This document shows, piece after piece, positions 63,751 through 64,000 of a stretch of DNA of 64,000 bases (positions are counted from its first letter, which is position 1; every line of letters starts with the position of its first letter). Under the pieces are notes generated by a model. That model did no database searches, was not told where the DNA came from, and was given only the letters and a program-made list of their open reading frames with translations. The stretch lies in assembly GCF_014696615.1 (NCBI RefSeq), contig NZ_JACJQJ010000011.1, positions 62,001 through 126,000 on the forward strand, in the 5' to 3' direction. The stretch is from Nostoc linckia FACHB-104 (lineage in GTDB: Bacteria; Cyanobacteriota; Cyanobacteriia; Cyanobacteriales; Nostocaceae). The position numbers were made by a program, and so were the translations under genes.

Positions 63751-64000
63751 TGCTGACTTTTCCTGTGGTTTGGATGATAGATTACACCTTATTATTTTGG
63801 CATTTAATTAATCAAAACCGCAAGACTTGTAATAATAAAAAATCACAATTTTTTCCTGTAGAATTTACCCAATAAGCATTGAAATTTAATTGTCTTATTT
63901 AAGTAAAAAGACATAAAATCACGTTCCAATATCGATGTTTTATTTGCTGTCCCTGTTATTTATTAACAGGACTGACTCACCTAATATTTCTTCTTCCCTT
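63751..64000. other. Right edge, no gene seen
   Basis: AT-rich upstream region of the STAS gene; no frame or repeat recognised before the window ends. Confidence 0.4.

Overview
The window looks like the chromosome of a filamentous, heterocyst-type cyanobacterium (order Nostocales). It carries a form IB Rubisco operon with the chaperone gene inside it (rbcL-rbcX-rbcS), chlH of chlorophyll synthesis, a cyanobacterial beta-carotene hydroxylase, a fused pyrF-pyrE gene, xisH/xisI genes, many GCGATCGC (HIP1) octamers, heptamer tandem repeats and several families of short palindromic dispersed repeats. The genus cannot be fixed from the sequence alone. No rRNA, tRNA, CRISPR array, intact insertion sequence or replication origin was seen.

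Layout. 1-3.2 kb: AT-rich surface-polysaccharide genes (end of an unknown gene, a GT4 glycosyltransferase, a polytopic GT-C-like protein). 3.3-3.5 kb: remnant of an ISAzo13-type transposase. 3.8-12.6 kb: multi-PAS histidine kinase, geranylgeranyl-reductase-family flavoprotein, DUF3370 secreted protein, panB and an exported propeller protein. 13.4-15.8 kb: rbcLXS with a clear terminator and a candidate NtcA box far upstream. 16-19 kb: SGNH hydrolase, cutA, HAD hydrolase and a small His-box membrane protein. 19.9-23.9 kb: chlH. 24-26.2 kb: small accessory genes: xisH-xisI, a papain-fold toxin-like gene with a probable immunity partner, and gene fragments. 26.2-30.5 kb: an ABC1/UbiB kinase and recN. 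30.9-34.3 kb: a NACHT-NTPase with near-identical 34-residue repeats, closely followed by a hicA-hicB toxin-antitoxin pair. 34.4-37.6 kb: crtR and pyk. 37.7-42.1 kb: Uma2 protein, then gmd and two GT4 glycosyltransferases in one operon, then decayed fragments. 42.2-47.8 kb: sdhA, small membrane proteins and a WD40 protein. 48.5-51.9 kb: FHA-PAS-GAF-GGDEF-EAL protein and a methyltransferase whose ribosome site sits in a hairpin. 52-56.2 kb (minus strand): a cytochrome b561-type protein, Tat-exported molybdopterin oxidoreductase, pyrFE and an AI-2E family permease. 56.5-63.8 kb: a large hybrid kinase followed by an anti-sigma kinase, a response-regulator phosphatase and a STAS protein, together an apparent partner-switching pathway.

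The accessory parts most worth attention are the NACHT/HEAT-repeat gene with hicAB (a probable defence island), the toxin/immunity-like pair beside xisHI, the partner-switching cluster, and two separate cases of a short palindrome nested inside another dispersed repeat. Core metabolic genes look intact. Functional calls come from recognition of families and motifs by eye; no database search was run.
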